From a bacterium HR39 (GTDB lineage Bacteria; Pseudomonadota; Alphaproteobacteria; Geminicoccales; Geminicoccaceae): 7,077 bases of DNA. Below are positions 6,351 to 7,077 of the stretch, piece by piece. Under the pieces are notes generated by a model. It had not been told where the DNA came from and made no database searches. It saw nothing but the letters and a program-made list of their open reading frames with translations. Location: assembly GCA_002898955.1 (NCBI GenBank), contig BEIP01000067.1, positions 1 to 7,077 of the forward strand. Direction: 5' to 3'. Numbering within the stretch: position 1 is the stretch's first letter; the number at the start of each line of letters is the position of its first letter. Made by a program: the position numbers and the translations under genes.

Positions 6351-6357
6351 GAGGAGG
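6351..6357 (+). promoter_or_regulatory. Ribosome-binding site that fixes a GTG start
   Basis: GAGGAGG lies seven bases before the GTG at 6365. It is a strong Shine-Dalgarno and supports GTG as the start of the chaperone gene. No in-frame ATG is present nearby. Confidence 0.75.
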
Positions 6358-6364
6358 ACGGGTC

Positions 6365-6907
6365 GTGTTCGCGGCCCTGCGCAGGCGCCGGCGGCTGCGG
6401 CGGCTGGCGGCGGAGATCCATCGGGCGCTCGTGGAGCGGGCGCGCGCGCCGCACCTCTACGCCCGTCTCGGCGTACCCGACACCTTCGAGGGACGCTTCG
6501 AGCTGGCCGCCCTCTTCGTGGTCGCCTTCGCCCGCGAGGCCGCACGGCGCGGCGGCGGGACGGCGGAGCTGGGCCAGGCGGTGGTGGATGCCTTCTTCGC
6601 CGATCTCGACCGGGCGGTGCGCGAGATGGGGGTGGGGGACCTGTCGGTCGGCAAGCACGTCAGGCGGCTGGGCGAGCTGTTCCTGCACCGCTCGCGCAGC
6701 CTGTGCGAGGCCCTCGACCGGGACGATCCGCAGGCCGCCGCCGCTCTCCTCGCCCGCAACCTGCCGGACCTGCCGCCGGCGGGGGCGCGGGCCGTGGCGG
6801 AGGAGGTCTTCGCCTTCGCCCGCCACCTCGCGCGGGCCGAGGACCCCGTGGCCGCCCTTCAGGCGGCCGAGGCTCCGGCGAGGAACGCCGCCACCACGTC
6901 GATCTGA
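6365..6907 (+). CDS. Ubiquinol-cytochrome c chaperone (CBP3/UQCC1-like)
   Basis: This 180-residue protein belongs to the ubiquinol-cytochrome c chaperone family, bacterial relatives of mitochondrial Cbp3/UQCC1, which help assemble cytochrome b into the bc1 complex. The signatures are clear: HLYARLGVPDTFEGRFEL in the first third, and REMGVGDLSVGKHVRRLGELF around residues 86-106 (M88 to L93 as the core). The N-terminus is arginine-rich (FAALRRRRRLRRL). No signal peptide is visible, so it is probably cytoplasmic or associated with the inner face of the membrane. The start is GTG behind a strong ribosome-binding site. The gene diverges from bamE. Its last 49 bp overlap, on the opposite strand, the end of the hydrolase gene. 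The bacterial role is inferred from the eukaryotic homologues and is less well tested. Confidence 0.9.
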   Translation: MFAALRRRRRLRRLAAEIHRALVERARAPHLYARLGVPDTFEGRFELAALFVVAFAREAARRGGGTAELGQAVVDAFFADLDRAVREMGVGDLSVGKHVRRLGELFLHRSRSLCEALDRDDPQAAAALLARNLPDLPPAGARAVAEEVFAFARHLARAEDPVAALQAAEAPARNAATTSI

Positions 6908-7077
6908 GCGCGGTCCATCAGGGCCGGGGCGTGACCGATGCCGGCGAATTCCACCGCCTCCACGCCCGGGCGCCGCGCGCACATCGTGGCGAGGGTCCCG
7001 CGCGGCAGCCCCGGGCTCGCCTCGCCGCGCAGCACGAGGACCGGACAGGCGAGGGCGTCGCAGCCGTCCCACAGCAC
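6859..7077 (-). CDS. Alpha/beta-hydrolase, C-terminal part (runs off the window)
   Basis: Seventy-two C-terminal residues of an alpha/beta-hydrolase fold protein are present; the start and the nucleophile elbow lie beyond 7077. What is seen is CPVLVLRGEAS, the strand and loop that normally precede the catalytic acid, then VEAVEFAGIGHAPALMD, which carries the likely catalytic histidine (codon at 6931-6933), and a final helix ending in an alanine-rich tail. The family covers many esterases and related enzymes, and the substrate cannot be told. The reading frame is open to the window edge, so a GTG at the very end should not be taken as the start. The stop lies inside the convergent chaperone gene, giving a 49-bp tail-to-tail overlap. 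Confidence 0.82.
   Translation of the reverse strand: MLWDGCDALACPVLVLRGEASPGLPRGTLATMCARRPGVEAVEFAGIGHAPALMDRAQIDVVAAFLAGASAA

Noticed and set aside
6284..7072. Minus-strand open frame of 262 codons opposite the chaperone gene
   Set aside because: It shows no family resemblance and lies opposite a chaperone gene with clear signatures and a strong ribosome-binding site.

Overview
The window comes from a very GC-rich alphaproteobacterium. Four things support this: two perfect GAAC-N7-GAAC LexA boxes (the alphaproteobacterial SOS operator form), a ubiquinol-cytochrome c chaperone gene next to bamE (a typical alphaproteobacterial pair), CTTG-type -35 elements before the tRNA genes, and codons ending almost always in G or C. 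Genus cannot be decided from this sequence.

Layout. Positions 1-30 hold the 5' part of a tRNA gene, probably tRNA-Arg, on the minus strand and cut by the window edge. Positions 31-301 are a non-coding divergent control region with a candidate tRNA promoter pointing left and two tandem LexA boxes (215-229 and 275-289) before the rightward operon. Positions 302-5591 are the three-gene operon imuA-imuB-dnaE2 (dnaE2 is also called imuC). imuB starts inside the end of imuA, and dnaE2 follows imuB after 15 bp. After a GC-rich hairpin (5604-5630) comes a complete minus-strand tRNA-Leu(CAA) at 5685-5772 with its own promoter-like sequence. Beyond it are the minus-strand lipoprotein gene bamE (5844-6287) and, divergent from it, a ubiquinol-cytochrome c chaperone gene (6365-6907). 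The chaperone gene overlaps convergently the 3' end of an alpha/beta-hydrolase gene that runs off the right edge.

How the genes work together. imuA, imuB and dnaE2 encode the SOS-induced mutasome known from Caulobacter, Pseudomonas and mycobacteria. DnaE2 is the error-prone polymerase and keeps its three catalytic aspartates. ImuB is a catalytically dead Y-family relative that acts as the scaffold to the sliding clamp. ImuA is a RecA-like accessory protein. LexA repression would be lifted after DNA damage. The right-hand genes are unrelated housekeeping functions: outer-membrane protein assembly, cytochrome bc1 assembly and translation.

No new biological system is evident. The points most worth a second look are the paired LexA boxes 60 bp apart, the degenerate clamp-binding motif in ImuB, the 104-nt imuA/imuB overlap, the lack of a ribosome-binding site before imuA, and the complete absence of lysine from ImuA and ImuB.
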